NCBI RefSeq assembly: GCF_002140975.2
Contig: NZ_CP147247.1
Location: forward strand, 1,116,001 to 1,180,000
Source: Enterococcus sp. 9E7_DIV0242
Lineage (GTDB): Bacteria; Bacillota; Bacilli; Lactobacillales; Enterococcaceae
Length of the DNA stretch: 64,000 bases
Reading direction: 5' to 3'
Under the pieces are notes generated by a model. That model saw only the letters and a list, made by a program, of their open reading frames with translations. It searched no databases and was not told where the DNA came from. Shown here one piece after another: positions 18,470 to 26,842 of this stretch (position 1 is the stretch's first letter; each line of letters starts with the position of its first letter). The position numbers were made by a program, and so were the translations under genes.

Positions 18470-18802
18470 ATGCTTAATGGTTATTTTGCTTTTGGTGTTC
18501 CGCTATTTTTAATTATTCTCTACCTTATTTTTGAATGGATCAGAAAAAAATCACAGGTTCAATATTATATAGGATTTGTTCTATTGCTGATTGCTTCCTT
18601 CATGACCGTTTTCAGCTTTCAAGTGCTCCAAGAATTCTGGTCAGCCGATGCACGACTAGATCTACAGCTTAATTACTCTCCAGATATTTTATGGATTCCT
18701 CTAATTGCCGGAATTCTGCTTGTTATCTTAAACTGTTGGCGCGGAATCAAACGGATTTATCAATTCCAGCAAGAAAGAAAGCAGCAGCACATAGAAAAAT
18801 AA
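18470..18802 (+). CDS. Small three-helix membrane protein
   Basis: 110 residues from the ATG at 18470, which has an ideal AAGGAGGG site; in-frame codons reach back to 18419. Three hydrophobic segments lie at about 5-22, 30-50 and 73-93, ending in a basic Gln/Lys-rich tail. No family recognised. Its terminator has been split from its T-tract surroundings by the IS inserted right after it. Nothing links it functionally to its neighbours. Confidence 0.65.
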   Translation: MLNGYFAFGVPLFLIILYLIFEWIRKKSQVQYYIGFVLLLIASFMTVFSFQVLQEFWSADARLDLQLNYSPDILWIPLIAGILLVILNCWRGIKRIYQFQQERKQQHIEK

Positions 18803-18829
18803 AAAGAAATCCGTGACTGGATTTCTTTT
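18803..18829 (+). terminator. Terminator, with the IS insertion point in its T-tract
   Basis: AAAGAAATCC pairs with GGATTTCTTT (18803-18812 with 18819-18828). The IS begins at 18830, and its target duplication TTTCTTTT is the 3' arm and first T residues of this terminator. Confidence 0.7.
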
Positions 18830-20535
18830 GGTTCTATAATATTTTGTGTTGGTGGAAATTCCTAAAGGAAAAACCACCAGCACTTTTTTGAGTGGTCAAA
18901 CACAAAAAAGGAACAACAAACTGATAAAATGAAATCGTCTAAAACCACAAATCATCAGAAAGGTTGTTCCTCTATGGATAAGAATACCAGATTATTGCTT
19001 GGACTAACAGATAAACATCTCTCCTTTGGAGAGGATTGGCTTGAATACAGTCATTCAAAAGGTGTTAAGGCTCAGGTCATCAAAGCAACACTTACGTATA
19101 TACCTACACATTGTAGAAACTGTGGCATTAAAAATCAAGGACAGATCATCAAAAACGGTTACCATCGGACATATACTCAATTACCTGTTTTTAATGGTCG
19201 CTTGACATTATTGGAGCTGAAACGTTCACGCTTTCGTTGTCATGAGTGTCACGCTACTTTTCATGCTCAAACAGAGTTAGTTGAAGAGCATCATCATTTA
19301 TCGAAGCAGCTCTGTCTCCAAATCATGCTTGATTTAAAGAAAAATGTTTCTAGGAAAGAGATTGCCCAAAAACATTTCGTTTCAGACGTGACGGTTCTTC
19401 GCTTAATGGAAGAGCTAGCTACTTCTTATTCTCCAAACTGGCGATTTCTTCCAAAAATTTTATGTATTGATGAATTCAAATCAATGAAATCTTGTGAAGG
19501 AGCCATGAGTTTTATTTGTGTTAATGGAGAAACCAACAAGATTCTTGAAGTCCTTGAAGACCGACGGTTAACACACTTAACCCGACACTTTATGCGTTAC
19601 ACAAAAGAAGCTCGAGAAAACGTAAAGTACCTGGTCATGGACATGAATGCGAGCTATGATCAATTACTCAAGTCTGTGTTTCCAAATGCCCAACTCGTCA
19701 CTGACCGATTCCACATTGTCCAACAGATGAATCGAGCGTTAAATCAACTGCGGATAAAGACAATGAATGCCTTTCGGCATTCCTCACCGCTAGAACAGAA
19801 GCAATATCGTCGACTCAAACGGTATTGGAAGTTACTCTTAAAAGATTCCTCTGAGCTTGATAGTCAACATCGTCCCTATCATTCACTGTTCAAACGTCCA
19901 TTAACTCAAACAGATATTGTCGATGAATTACTCAGCTATGATTCAACCTTGCGCATTGCTTACGATACTGTTCAGTTTCTCAAATATGCCTTTACTCATC
20001 GAGACGCCAAGCGTTTCTTTGAAGAACTTGATACACTAGATCCCCGACTGCCTTTCTGGTTCAAAAAGAAATTGAGATTCTTCAAGAAGCACAGACAAGG
20101 AATTACCAATGCTTTCAGTTTTTCTTTTTCTAATGGCATTACAGAAGGGTTGAACAACAAGATTAAGGTAATCAAACGAGTGGCTTATGGCTACCGCAAT
20201 TTCTATCATTTTCGTTCACGTATTTACATTGTTCAAGGTCTTGTTTTTTCTCAAGATTAAAAGGGGGCTCACAACCAATATCTCTGCAGCTATAAAGGTA
20301 AATCGGGAATTAGTAGCTGTTATCCAAGTACATGTACAGCTACTTTGACTCGATTTAGGAATGGAATTGGCGCTTTTTGCCAAGTCGCTTCCGGCCAGCT
20401 GCCCAGATAATTGGCAGAAGTCCTCCTATTTCTAAAAAAGAACTTGAAACAAAACCAGAATGTCTCTGATTTTTATTCCAAGTTCTACGATTTTATTCAG
20501 TTTTTTGTCCTACCAACACAAATTGACATAGAACC
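18830..20535 (+). mobile_element. Complete ISL3-family insertion sequence
   Basis: 1706 bp. The imperfect terminal inverted repeats start GGTTCTAT and share TGTGTTGGT seven bases further in (18830-18855 and 20510-20535). Both ends are flanked by the same 8 bp, TTTCTTTT (18822-18829 and 20536-20543), the target duplication length expected for ISL3 elements. One intact transposase gene is inside. The region 20261-20535 downstream of the transposase has no gene. The intact ends, duplication and open frame suggest a recent, possibly active insertion. It separates the small membrane protein gene from phnA, which were convergent before. Confidence 0.93.
18974..20260 (+). CDS. ISL3-family transposase
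   Basis: 428 residues from the ATG at 18974; an ATG at 18929 would add 15. The N-terminal zinc-binding region has THCRNCG and FRCHECHATF; an HTH-like stretch (SRKEIAQKHFVSDVTVLRLM) follows; the DDE catalytic domain shows Asp in CIDEFKS, Asp in VMDMNASYD, and Glu in GITEGLNNKIK. The frame is intact, so the enzyme is probably functional. A 9-bp inverted repeat (18909-18917 and 18963-18971) brackets the upstream ATG and abuts the start at 18974, and may limit translation of read-through transcripts. Confidence 0.93.
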   Translation: MDKNTRLLLGLTDKHLSFGEDWLEYSHSKGVKAQVIKATLTYIPTHCRNCGIKNQGQIIKNGYHRTYTQLPVFNGRLTLLELKRSRFRCHECHATFHAQTELVEEHHHLSKQLCLQIMLDLKKNVSRKEIAQKHFVSDVTVLRLMEELATSYSPNWRFLPKILCIDEFKSMKSCEGAMSFICVNGETNKILEVLEDRRLTHLTRHFMRYTKEARENVKYLVMDMNASYDQLLKSVFPNAQLVTDRFHIVQQMNRALNQLRIKTMNAFRHSSPLEQKQYRRLKRYWKLLLKDSSELDSQHRPYHSLFKRPLTQTDIVDELLSYDSTLRIAYDTVQFLKYAFTHRDAKRFFEELDTLDPRLPFWFKKKLRFFKKHRQGITNAFSFSFSNGITEGLNNKIKVIKRVAYGYRNFYHFRSRIYIVQGLVFSQD

Positions 20536-20549
20536 TTTCTTTTTTTGTC

Positions 20550-20891
20550 TTATGCTTTTTTAACAAATTCTGATTTTAGCTTCATTGGGCCAAATCCATC
20601 AACCTTACAGTCGATGTTGTGTCCATCACTACTTTCAACCAAACGGATATTTTTGACTTTCGTTCCTTGTTTGATTGCACCACTTGCACCCTTGACCTTC
20701 AAATCTTTGATAACAGTTACTGTATCGCCATCAGCTAACAGATTCCCGTTAGAGTCCTTAACCGCTGAGTTATCCTCCTCTACGGCATCTCCTGGTGTCC
20801 ATTCGTGCCCACATTCCGGACAAATCATCATTCCCCGATCTTCATATGTATACGTTGATCCGCATTCCGGACAATTTGGTAAAGTTTCCAT
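20550..20891 (-). CDS. yjdM: PhnA/YjdM family zinc-ribbon protein
   Basis: 113 residues. The N-terminal zinc ribbon has two Cys pairs ([14 protein letters not shown] and [10 protein letters not shown]); the C-terminal part is the PhnA SH3-like domain ([38 protein letters not shown]). Despite the old name, the family is not part of phosphonate breakdown; its role is unclear. AAAGGAG lies eleven bases before the ATG. The unusual point is upstream: the ribosome site sits at the edge of the first unit of a 107-bp tandem array, so the leader may carry several copies of a structured element. Confidence 0.9.
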   Translation of the reverse strand: METLPNCPECGSTYTYEDRGMMICPECGHEWTPGDAVEEDNSAVKDSNGNLLADGDTVTVIKDLKVKGASGAIKQGTKVKNIRLVESSDGHNIDCKVDGFGPMKLKSEFVKKA

Positions 20892-20896
20892 GTTCG

Positions 20897-21613
20897 TTCT
20901 CCTTTATAGTTTAATGATAGAAACAGCCAAGTAATTGTCTGTTTCTTTGATTCTGGTGGTCCGATATCCAGCATCTCTAGAGGGTCTAGTAACAGAATGC
21001 TGGTTCTCCTTTATAGTTTAATGATAGAAACAGCCAAGTAATTGTCTGTTTCTTTGATTCTGGTGGTCCGATATCCAGCATCTCTAGAGGGTCTAGTAAC
21101 AGAATGCTGGTTCTCCTTTATTGTTTAATGATAGAAACAGTCAGGTAATTGTCTGTTTCTTTGATTCTAGTGGTCCGATATCCAGCATTTCTAGAGGGTC
21201 TAGTAACAGAATGCTGGTTCTCCTTTATTGTTTAATGATAGAAACAGTCAGGTAATTGTCTGTTTCTTTGATTCTAGTGGTCCGATATCCAGCATTTCTA
21301 GAGGGTCTAGTAACAGAATGCTGGTTCTCCTTTATAGTTTAATGATAGAAACAGTCAAGTAATTGTCTGTTTCTTTGATTCTAGTGGTCCGATATCCAGC
21401 ATCTCTAGAGGGTCTAGTAACAGAATGCTAGTTCTCCTTTATTGTTTAATGATAGAAACAGTCAAGTAATTGTCTGTTTCTTTGATTCTGGTGGTCCGAT
21501 ATCCAGCATTTCTAGAGGGTCTAGTAACAGAATGCTGGTTCTCCTTTATTGTTTAATGATAGAAACAGCCAAGTAACCGTCTATTTCTTTGATTCTAGTG
21601 GTTCGATAGCCAA
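20897..21613 (-). repeat. Tandem array of 107-bp units upstream of phnA/yjdM
   Basis: Six complete 107-bp direct repeats begin at 20897, 21004, 21111, 21218, 21325 and 21432, and a seventh starts at 21539 and diverges after about 75 bp. Units 1 and 2 are identical, as are 3 and 4; the others differ at a few positions. Each unit has two inverted repeats (AGAAACAG/CTGTTTCT and CCAGCAT/ATGCTGG) and, on the minus strand, AAAGGAGAAC like the phnA ribosome site. There are no unique spacers, so this is not CRISPR, and no open frame runs through it. Identical neighbouring units imply recent copy-number change. Confidence 0.9.
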
Positions 21614-21836
21614 TGCTTTTCCAAGTAGACGCATTTGCCTCGAGTACTCGCAGAGGCAATAAAACTAGATATAGTGTAATGCTTTGTCTCGAGGATCGCA
21701 GTTTTATGAGAACCGCAGAGACACTTGTCTTACACAGTTTAATAGTAGGATACTAGTTTCCCTGTATTTTATGGCAACATCTTTTTTATTTTAGCGTATT
21801 TCATTCAAAAAGAAAAGAGGGTTTGGTTCTTTACAA
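21614..21836. other. Gene-free hairpin region upstream of the repeat array
   Basis: Two further inverted repeats are seen: TTGCCTC/GAGGCAA (21635-21641 with 21653-21659) and TGTCTC/GAGACA (21685-21690 with 21718-21723). On the minus strand both contain CTCTGCG and CTCGAG. They may belong to a long structured leader of phnA/yjdM. No gene seen. Confidence 0.45.
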
Positions 21837-21848
21837 ATGAATAAAAAA

Positions 21849-21886
21849 AGAAGTGATCAGCGGAATTTCTCAAGGCCATCACTTCT
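21849..21886 (-). terminator. Terminator after nrnA
   Basis: AGAAGTGAT (21849-21857) pairs with ATCACTTCT (21878-21886) and is followed on the minus strand by a T-run. Confidence 0.75.
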
Positions 21887-21920
21887 ATACTTTTTCTTCT
21901 ATTCATTTATTCCAATTAGA

Positions 21921-22883
21921 TTATTCCACGACTTCTTGAATAAAATTCTGGCAGGCTTGTTGGATTTCTGCATAAATTTCACGCACCTCATCCATATCTC
22001 TGGCGTTTGCCCCACTTGCCAACGGATGTCCGCCGCCATGATGACGCTTAGCAATTTCATTGATCACAGGACCTTTGGAACGCAAACGTACCCGGTAATA
22101 TCCTTCTGGTTGCTGAACGAACAGCCCCCAAGCCAACACTTCGTCAATCGTACCTGGCAACGGAACAACTGAAGCTGTTTCTGAATCAACAATCCCGTAC
22201 TCCGTAAGCATCTCATGAGAAATCAGCACTTTTCCGGCGCCGTCTGCATCTACCTCAAGATTTTGGTAGACATACCCAGCCAGCTTAGCCACAGACATTG
22301 ATATTTGTTCCAGCTCTCGATTCAACGCAGTTGCATCGAAATCACAGCCTCGTAATACTGCCGCAACCTCTAGTGTATGGGAAGTCGTAGCCGGGTACAG
22401 AAATCTACCTGTATCGCCAACAATCCCCCCGTACAGTAATCTTGCTGCGTTATCTGTAAGAGTCAGCTCATCCTCGAACATCAAATAAAAATCCATAATC
22501 ATCTCACTACAGCTACTAGCCTTAGTATTTACCCAGACCAAATCACCGTATGGTTCATCATTTGGGTGATGATCGATTTTGATCAGTTTTTCCCCTAGAG
22601 CATAACGGTTATCACTAATACGGGGAGAGTTCGCAGTGTCTGTAACAATAACCAATGCCCCCTGATAAACGCTGTCCTCTACCTCTTCCATTAGTGCCAG
22701 AAATTCCAAGCCCTCTACCGGACCACCGACCTGATAGATATTCTTTTCCGGAAAGCTTGCGCGAAGAATTTCCGCTAATCCAACTTGAGAGCCAAGAGCA
22801 TCTGGATCTGGTCGTTGATGACGATGAATAATAATTGTTTCATATTTTTTAATCATTGAGAGAATATCATTTCTCACACTCAT
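21921..22883 (-). CDS. nrnA: DHH-DHHA1 phosphoesterase, nanoRNase/pAp phosphatase
   Basis: 320 residues. The DHH domain shows IIIHRHQRPDPDALGSQ, VTDTANSPR and KIDHHPND; the DHHA1 domain shows GHHGGGHPLASGA in the form KRHHGGGHPLASGA near the end. NrnA degrades 2-5 nt RNAs and dephosphorylates 3'-phosphoadenosine 5'-phosphate. The gene lies 12 bp after the ytoI-like gene and is last in a three-gene set (ytkL-like, ytoI-like, nrnA) that is conserved in Bacillota, where ytoI, ytkL and ytqI/nrnA are neighbours. Confidence 0.9.
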   Translation of the reverse strand: MSVRNDILSMIKKYETIIIHRHQRPDPDALGSQVGLAEILRASFPEKNIYQVGGPVEGLEFLALMEEVEDSVYQGALVIVTDTANSPRISDNRYALGEKLIKIDHHPNDEPYGDLVWVNTKASSCSEMIMDFYLMFEDELTLTDNAARLLYGGIVGDTGRFLYPATTSHTLEVAAVLRGCDFDATALNRELEQISMSVAKLAGYVYQNLEVDADGAGKVLISHEMLTEYGIVDSETASVVPLPGTIDEVLAWGLFVQQPEGYYRVRLRSKGPVINEIAKRHHGGGHPLASGANARDMDEVREIYAEIQQACQNFIQEVVE

Positions 22884-22895
22884 TCTTTCTTCCTC

Positions 22896-24230
22896 CTACG
22901 AACGCTCCATTACTTGACAGACAACAATGGCTTTCGCTACCAAAGCATTTTCCAAGTAAATTTCCACATCTAATTTTGCGGAACGTCTTCCCAGTTCCAA
23001 AATTCTTGGACGAATATCCAAGTCGCTTTCTAATTGAATCAAGCGTAAATAATAAAGATTTACCTGTTCAATCAATACATTTCTCTTTTGATTCACAATC
23101 ATCGTCCGCTGTGTCACATTCGAAACAATTTCACTCAATACACCAAAAGAAATCGTCCCTACACCATTGACCATCTGTGGTGTCACATGGAAGGTAAAGG
23201 ATGGTGTTTCTAGCTTTCCTTTTTCCTGACCTTGGTCCTCTGAAATAATGACCTCTCCGGAAATTTGATCAGAAATGGTATCTGCAATCTGTGTTTGTCG
23301 CTGCACGAGCTGCATGGCTTTCATGACGTCCTGCCGTGAAACCAAGCCAACTAAAGAAAAATCATCTTCCACAACGGGCATGACTTCCAGTCCATCCCAA
23401 ATCATTTGATGGCTGACACTGGCAACACTCATTGTTTTTTTTACAACGATCGGTTCTTTGGTCATCACCTTATCAATAGTCGTCACATCGTTCTTGCCAA
23501 TAACATCCTTTGCTGTAATGATTCCCACCAGGCGCATATTTTTATTTACAACCGGAAAACGGGAATGAGAGGTCTCCTCAGACATTTTCTGATAATCCGC
23601 AATAGTATTTGTACTACTCAAATAATTCGTCTTATCAAGGGTTGTATAGATGTCGCTAACTAACATAATATCCTTTTTAATCAACTGGTCGCTCAACGCG
23701 CGGTTGATCATAGTGGCTACAGTAAACGTATCATAGGTCGTACGCAAAACAGGCATTTCCAGCTCATCTGCCAGCTTTTCAATTTCTTCGTCTGTATCAA
23801 ACCCTCCGGTGATCAAAACTGCTGCACCATTTTCCAGCGCAAGCTTCTGCACTTCATGTCGATTTCCGACAATCATCAATGAGCCCGGCGTGATATAGCG
23901 AACCATAGCTTTCTTAGTCATGGCACCAATAACGAATTTATTTAACACCTTATCTAATCCGGAAGAACCGCCTAAGACATCCCCTTCAATAATTCGGACA
24001 ACCTCGCCAAATGTTAGTTTTTCTATATGTTTTTTTAATTTGCGTTCGATTCGAATCGTTCCTACACGTTGGATCGTAGAGACCAGTCCGATATTCTCGG
24101 CATCCTTGATTGCTCTATATGCCGTACCTTCGCTAACTCCTAAATTCTTTGCAATGCTTCTAACTGAAATCCTATCCCCAATCGGCAGGCTTTCAATATG
24201 CTGTAAGATTTGATCATGTTTTGTTGCCAT
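22896..24230 (-). CDS. YtoI-like HTH-DRTGG-CBS-thioesterase-fold regulator
   Basis: 444 residues with four parts in order: a winged HTH (about 1-65; ISVRSIAKNLGVSEGTAYRAI), a DRTGG domain (about 70-185), a CBS pair (about 190-310; SRFPVVNKNMRLVGIIT and LEVMPVVEDDFSLVGLVS), and a hot-dog thioesterase-like fold (about 330-440). B. subtilis YtoI has this architecture. CBS pairs usually bind adenine nucleotides, so it may tie transcription to nucleotide status, which would fit its neighbour nrnA, but no target is known. Its stop is 12 bp from nrnA, and 9 bp separate it from the metallo-hydrolase gene upstream. Confidence 0.88.
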   Translation of the reverse strand: MATKHDQILQHIESLPIGDRISVRSIAKNLGVSEGTAYRAIKDAENIGLVSTIQRVGTIRIERKLKKHIEKLTFGEVVRIIEGDVLGGSSGLDKVLNKFVIGAMTKKAMVRYITPGSLMIVGNRHEVQKLALENGAAVLITGGFDTDEEIEKLADELEMPVLRTTYDTFTVATMINRALSDQLIKKDIMLVSDIYTTLDKTNYLSSTNTIADYQKMSEETSHSRFPVVNKNMRLVGIITAKDVIGKNDVTTIDKVMTKEPIVVKKTMSVASVSHQMIWDGLEVMPVVEDDFSLVGLVSRQDVMKAMQLVQRQTQIADTISDQISGEVIISEDQGQEKGKLETPSFTFHVTPQMVNGVGTISFGVLSEIVSNVTQRTMIVNQKRNVLIEQVNLYYLRLIQLESDLDIRPRILELGRRSAKLDVEIYLENALVAKAIVVCQVMERS

Positions 24231-24239
24231 AGTAGCCTC

Positions 24240-24920
24240 CTATAGTTCTATACTGTCACCAACCAGCATGACTTTACCTGTCCCTGTTCTCAATCGATCA
24301 ACAAAAGCTGACGCATCCTGACGAATCAAATCGAATGTGTTGTAATGAATCGGCACTACTGTTTTCGCTTGAATATACTCAGCCGCAATCCCAGCTTCTT
24401 CTGGTCCCATAGTAAAATTATCGCCAATTGGAAGAAATGCCATATCGATATCATAAAAAACATTCAATAATTTCATATCTGTAAACAATGCTGTATCTCC
24501 TGCGTGATAAATCGTCTTACCCTCTGCTTGAAAAATGATTCCCGCCGGTTCGCCCATATAAAGTGTCTCACCTTGATAATCATAGCCAGAGCTGTGCAAG
24601 GCCGGAACCAGCTGAACCCGACCGAAAGAAAAATCATGCTTACCACCAAGGTTCATCCCATGGCTTGAAATCCCCTGTTTCTCAACAAAGTTCGCAATCT
24701 CGACTATCCCAACGACCAACGCCTCATTCTTTTTGGCGATTGACACGGTGTCACCTACATGATCATCATGACCATGTGTTACAAGAATCACATCTGTTTT
24801 TACTTTCTCAGCGATCAAATCACTGACTGGATTTCCAGTAATAAATGGATCGATCAAAAGATTCGTTCCATCTGCTAATTGTATTTCTATACATGAATGT
24901 CCATGGTATATCAGCTTCAT
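24240..24920 (-). CDS. UPF0173 metal-dependent hydrolase, YtkL-like
   Basis: 226 residues from the ATG at 24920 (GGAGGCAG upstream). It is a metallo-beta-lactamase fold protein with the metal ligands in THGHDDHVGD, the later HSSGYDY segment, YHAGDTALF, and VPIHYNTF near the end. UPF0173 members are cytoplasmic metal-dependent hydrolases without a confirmed substrate. It is the first gene of the set leading into the ytoI-like gene and nrnA. Confidence 0.88.
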   Translation of the reverse strand: MKLIYHGHSCIEIQLADGTNLLIDPFITGNPVSDLIAEKVKTDVILVTHGHDDHVGDTVSIAKKNEALVVGIVEIANFVEKQGISSHGMNLGGKHDFSFGRVQLVPALHSSGYDYQGETLYMGEPAGIIFQAEGKTIYHAGDTALFTDMKLLNVFYDIDMAFLPIGDNFTMGPEEAGIAAEYIQAKTVVPIHYNTFDLIRQDASAFVDRLRTGTGKVMLVGDSIEL

Positions 24921-25063
24921 TATTCTGCCTCCTTGTTCAACCAAAAACATCAACTAAACGGATTCCTGTTCATCTCTTCTTTGTAAATTATAGCAGAAAA
25001 GAGCAAATTTTAGTACAGTTTTTGATTTACAGTATAACAGTTGCTTCCTAAGCAAAAAAATAA

Positions 25064-25100
25064 ACAACCACGCTCGCGTAAATTCCGCTCGTGTGGTTGT
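25064..25100 (-). terminator. Terminator after the TetR gene
   Basis: ACAACCAC (25064-25071) pairs with GTGGTTGT (25093-25100), with a further inner stem of CGCTCGCG/GCTCGTG type. On the minus strand it is followed by TTATTTTTTT. Confidence 0.75.
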
Positions 25101-25126
25101 CTATTTTACTTATTGAAAATACATTA

Positions 25127-25726
25127 TCATTCCGCTTCAATTCGTTCAAATATATGAATCGGTGACGAGGTCATACATTCTGCTAAAAGCTGAGAGACTT
25201 CCTCTGGTGATTGCTCTGCACCTTCTCGAATCCATTTCTTCACTATAGCGATTGCTCCAGAAAAGACAAACTCCAATTGAAAATCCTCAGAAACAGAGAG
25301 TTGCTTTTTTATTTTCCCTCTAACTACATCTGTATAGACTTTCTCAAGTCGTTCAATAAAGTGTGTATCACCATTTTCTCCTAAAAAAATCTGTGCAACT
25401 TCTTTTCGTTCATATAAAAAGTTCATTAACTGCAGACACGCACTACGAAATAATTCTTCCAAGGATACGGACTGATGCACTTGCTTCTCTATAAGCGAAA
25501 CACCAATGTATTTTGTAACGATCGTCTCAAAATTCTGATAAATGTCTTCTTGGACTTCTTCCAACACCGCATACTTATCAGGATAATGTAAATAGAAGGT
25601 GCCACGATTTATTTCAGCTTCTCGTGCCAGCTGTGCCACTGTCATCTTCTCAAAACCATTGTCCCTCATCAATCTCATAAAAACAGCGATGATATGCTCT
25701 TTCGTTTGTTCAGTTTTCGTTGACAT
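25127..25726 (-). CDS. TetR family transcriptional regulator
   Basis: 199 residues. The N-terminal HTH is typical: MTVAQLAREAEINRGTFYLHY followed by PDKYAVLEEV; the C-terminal part resembles the TetR_C_8 dimer/ligand domain. TetR proteins usually repress a nearby or own promoter until a ligand binds. No efflux gene is adjacent; the nearest rightward gene is a small membrane protein at 26002. The 275-bp gap between them holds an imperfect inverted repeat (GTTGATTT and AAATCAAC) that could be an operator. Confidence 0.85.
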   Translation of the reverse strand: MSTKTEQTKEHIIAVFMRLMRDNGFEKMTVAQLAREAEINRGTFYLHYPDKYAVLEEVQEDIYQNFETIVTKYIGVSLIEKQVHQSVSLEELFRSACLQLMNFLYERKEVAQIFLGENGDTHFIERLEKVYTDVVRGKIKKQLSVSEDFQLEFVFSGAIAIVKKWIREGAEQSPEEVSQLLAECMTSSPIHIFERIEAE

Positions 25727-26001
25727 AGGGCCTCCTTAAATTTTCTTATCCATTCAGCTATGATTCCTTGAATAAGTAAGAAAAGCGATTCGTTGATTTT
25801 CTTCATGATAAAGTAAGAAAGACAAGAAATCAACAGTGTGTTGAGAAAAAGGATTTTTATTTAGCTGATTTGTTAATACTGGCGTTGCGTGCTTTCATTT
25901 TCTTGCAGTCTGATTTCATACTATTGAGACCGACCGATGCCTCCCCTACCTGCTTCCTCTGTGTTATAATTTAATCAAACATATGAAGAAGGTGCGTTTA
26001 A

Positions 26002-26244
26002 ATGAACATTAGCCTAAATTTATTCCTAGCTTTCCTATTGCTCGCCTATCCAACCTTTGCACTACCTAGCATTTTTCGCTCAAAAAAAGAAAAAGGGAAA
26101 TATTTTTCTGATTCAAGACTTATCATTTCAAAATATCAAGGAAATGGAAACAGCTTGAATATGCATAATATTTTTGGCTTCTTTTTGACTCTCATTCTAG
26201 GTCTAACATTTCTGGTTACAAGCTTGATTGCTTTACTCCCATAA
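26002..26244 (+). CDS. Small two-helix membrane protein
   Basis: 80 residues. Hydrophobic segments lie at about 4-23 and 57-78, with a basic loop between them. The start has GAAGAAGG upstream, and an extended -10 (TGTTATAAT, 25962-25970) lies about 35 bp before it. No family recognised. It is divergent from the TetR gene and could be its target, which is inference from position only. Confidence 0.55.
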   Translation: MNISLNLFLAFLLLAYPTFALPSIFRSKKEKGKYFSDSRLIISKYQGNGNSLNMHNIFGFFLTLILGLTFLVTSLIALLP

Positions 26245-26470
26245 TTTCTCTTCTCCATGATTCTAGCTCATGTAAATTAACCCACTTCTGAATATACAAA
26301 CAAATGTACTTAAAAAGTACCTCTCAATTAAATTGATGGAAATGAAATGTGTTAGACTCAGTAATGAATTGTCTACTGAAAAAAATGAGGAATAACCTTA
26401 ACAGAATAATTGACAACGAAGTTTGTATTCTTATTGAAAAAAGCTACTATTTTTGTTCTTTCCTTAAATA

Positions 26471-26720
26471 AAATAAAAAACCACCACATCGGGTAATGTG
26501 GTGGAAATGAAGGTTGTTATTTACTCTTGGTAGGAGTAAGTATGAAAAACCAATTCGGGATAATTGGCATACACCCATTTTAGTACAGATTGAAACAGCA
26601 AACATGAGGAAGCTCTATGGATTTATTAAAATTTCCATGAGAAAACCTGAATTATCCCCTATTTACCGCTAATCATATCATTTCAAACATTCACCTCCTT
26701 GTGCTACACTTTTTATATAT
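26471..26720 (-). ncRNA. Candidate small RNA with intrinsic terminator
   Basis: The 598-bp stretch 26245-26842 holds no long gene. On the minus strand it ends in a strong terminator: CCACCACAT (26481-26489) pairs with ATGTGGTGG (26496-26504), followed by TTTTTTATTT. There is no minus-strand coding gene to end. A TATATA box and a perfect GGAGGTG lie near 26695-26725, but the frames after it stop within a few codons. An internal pairing (GGGATAATT with AATTATCCC, about 90 nt apart) suggests a folded transcript of about 230 nt. This could be a small RNA or a decayed small-toxin locus. Confidence 0.4.
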
Positions 26721-26842
26721 AAATCCTGCTAAATAACGAAGAGATAAAATGTTTTTCTTAGCCATTCGTATATTCTTCTTTTGAAGAACCCATTTAACAG
26801 GAAATATAGACAGAAAACGTTTCACTATAGGAGGAATTGATT

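Noticed and set aside
20897..21613. CRISPR array
   Set aside because: The 107-bp units follow one another with no variable spacers, and no cas genes are present.
26660..26720. Fst/holin-like type I toxin after the GGAGGTG site
   Set aside because: All frames after the ribosome site stop within a few codons, so no toxin peptide can be made; kept only as a possible RNA.
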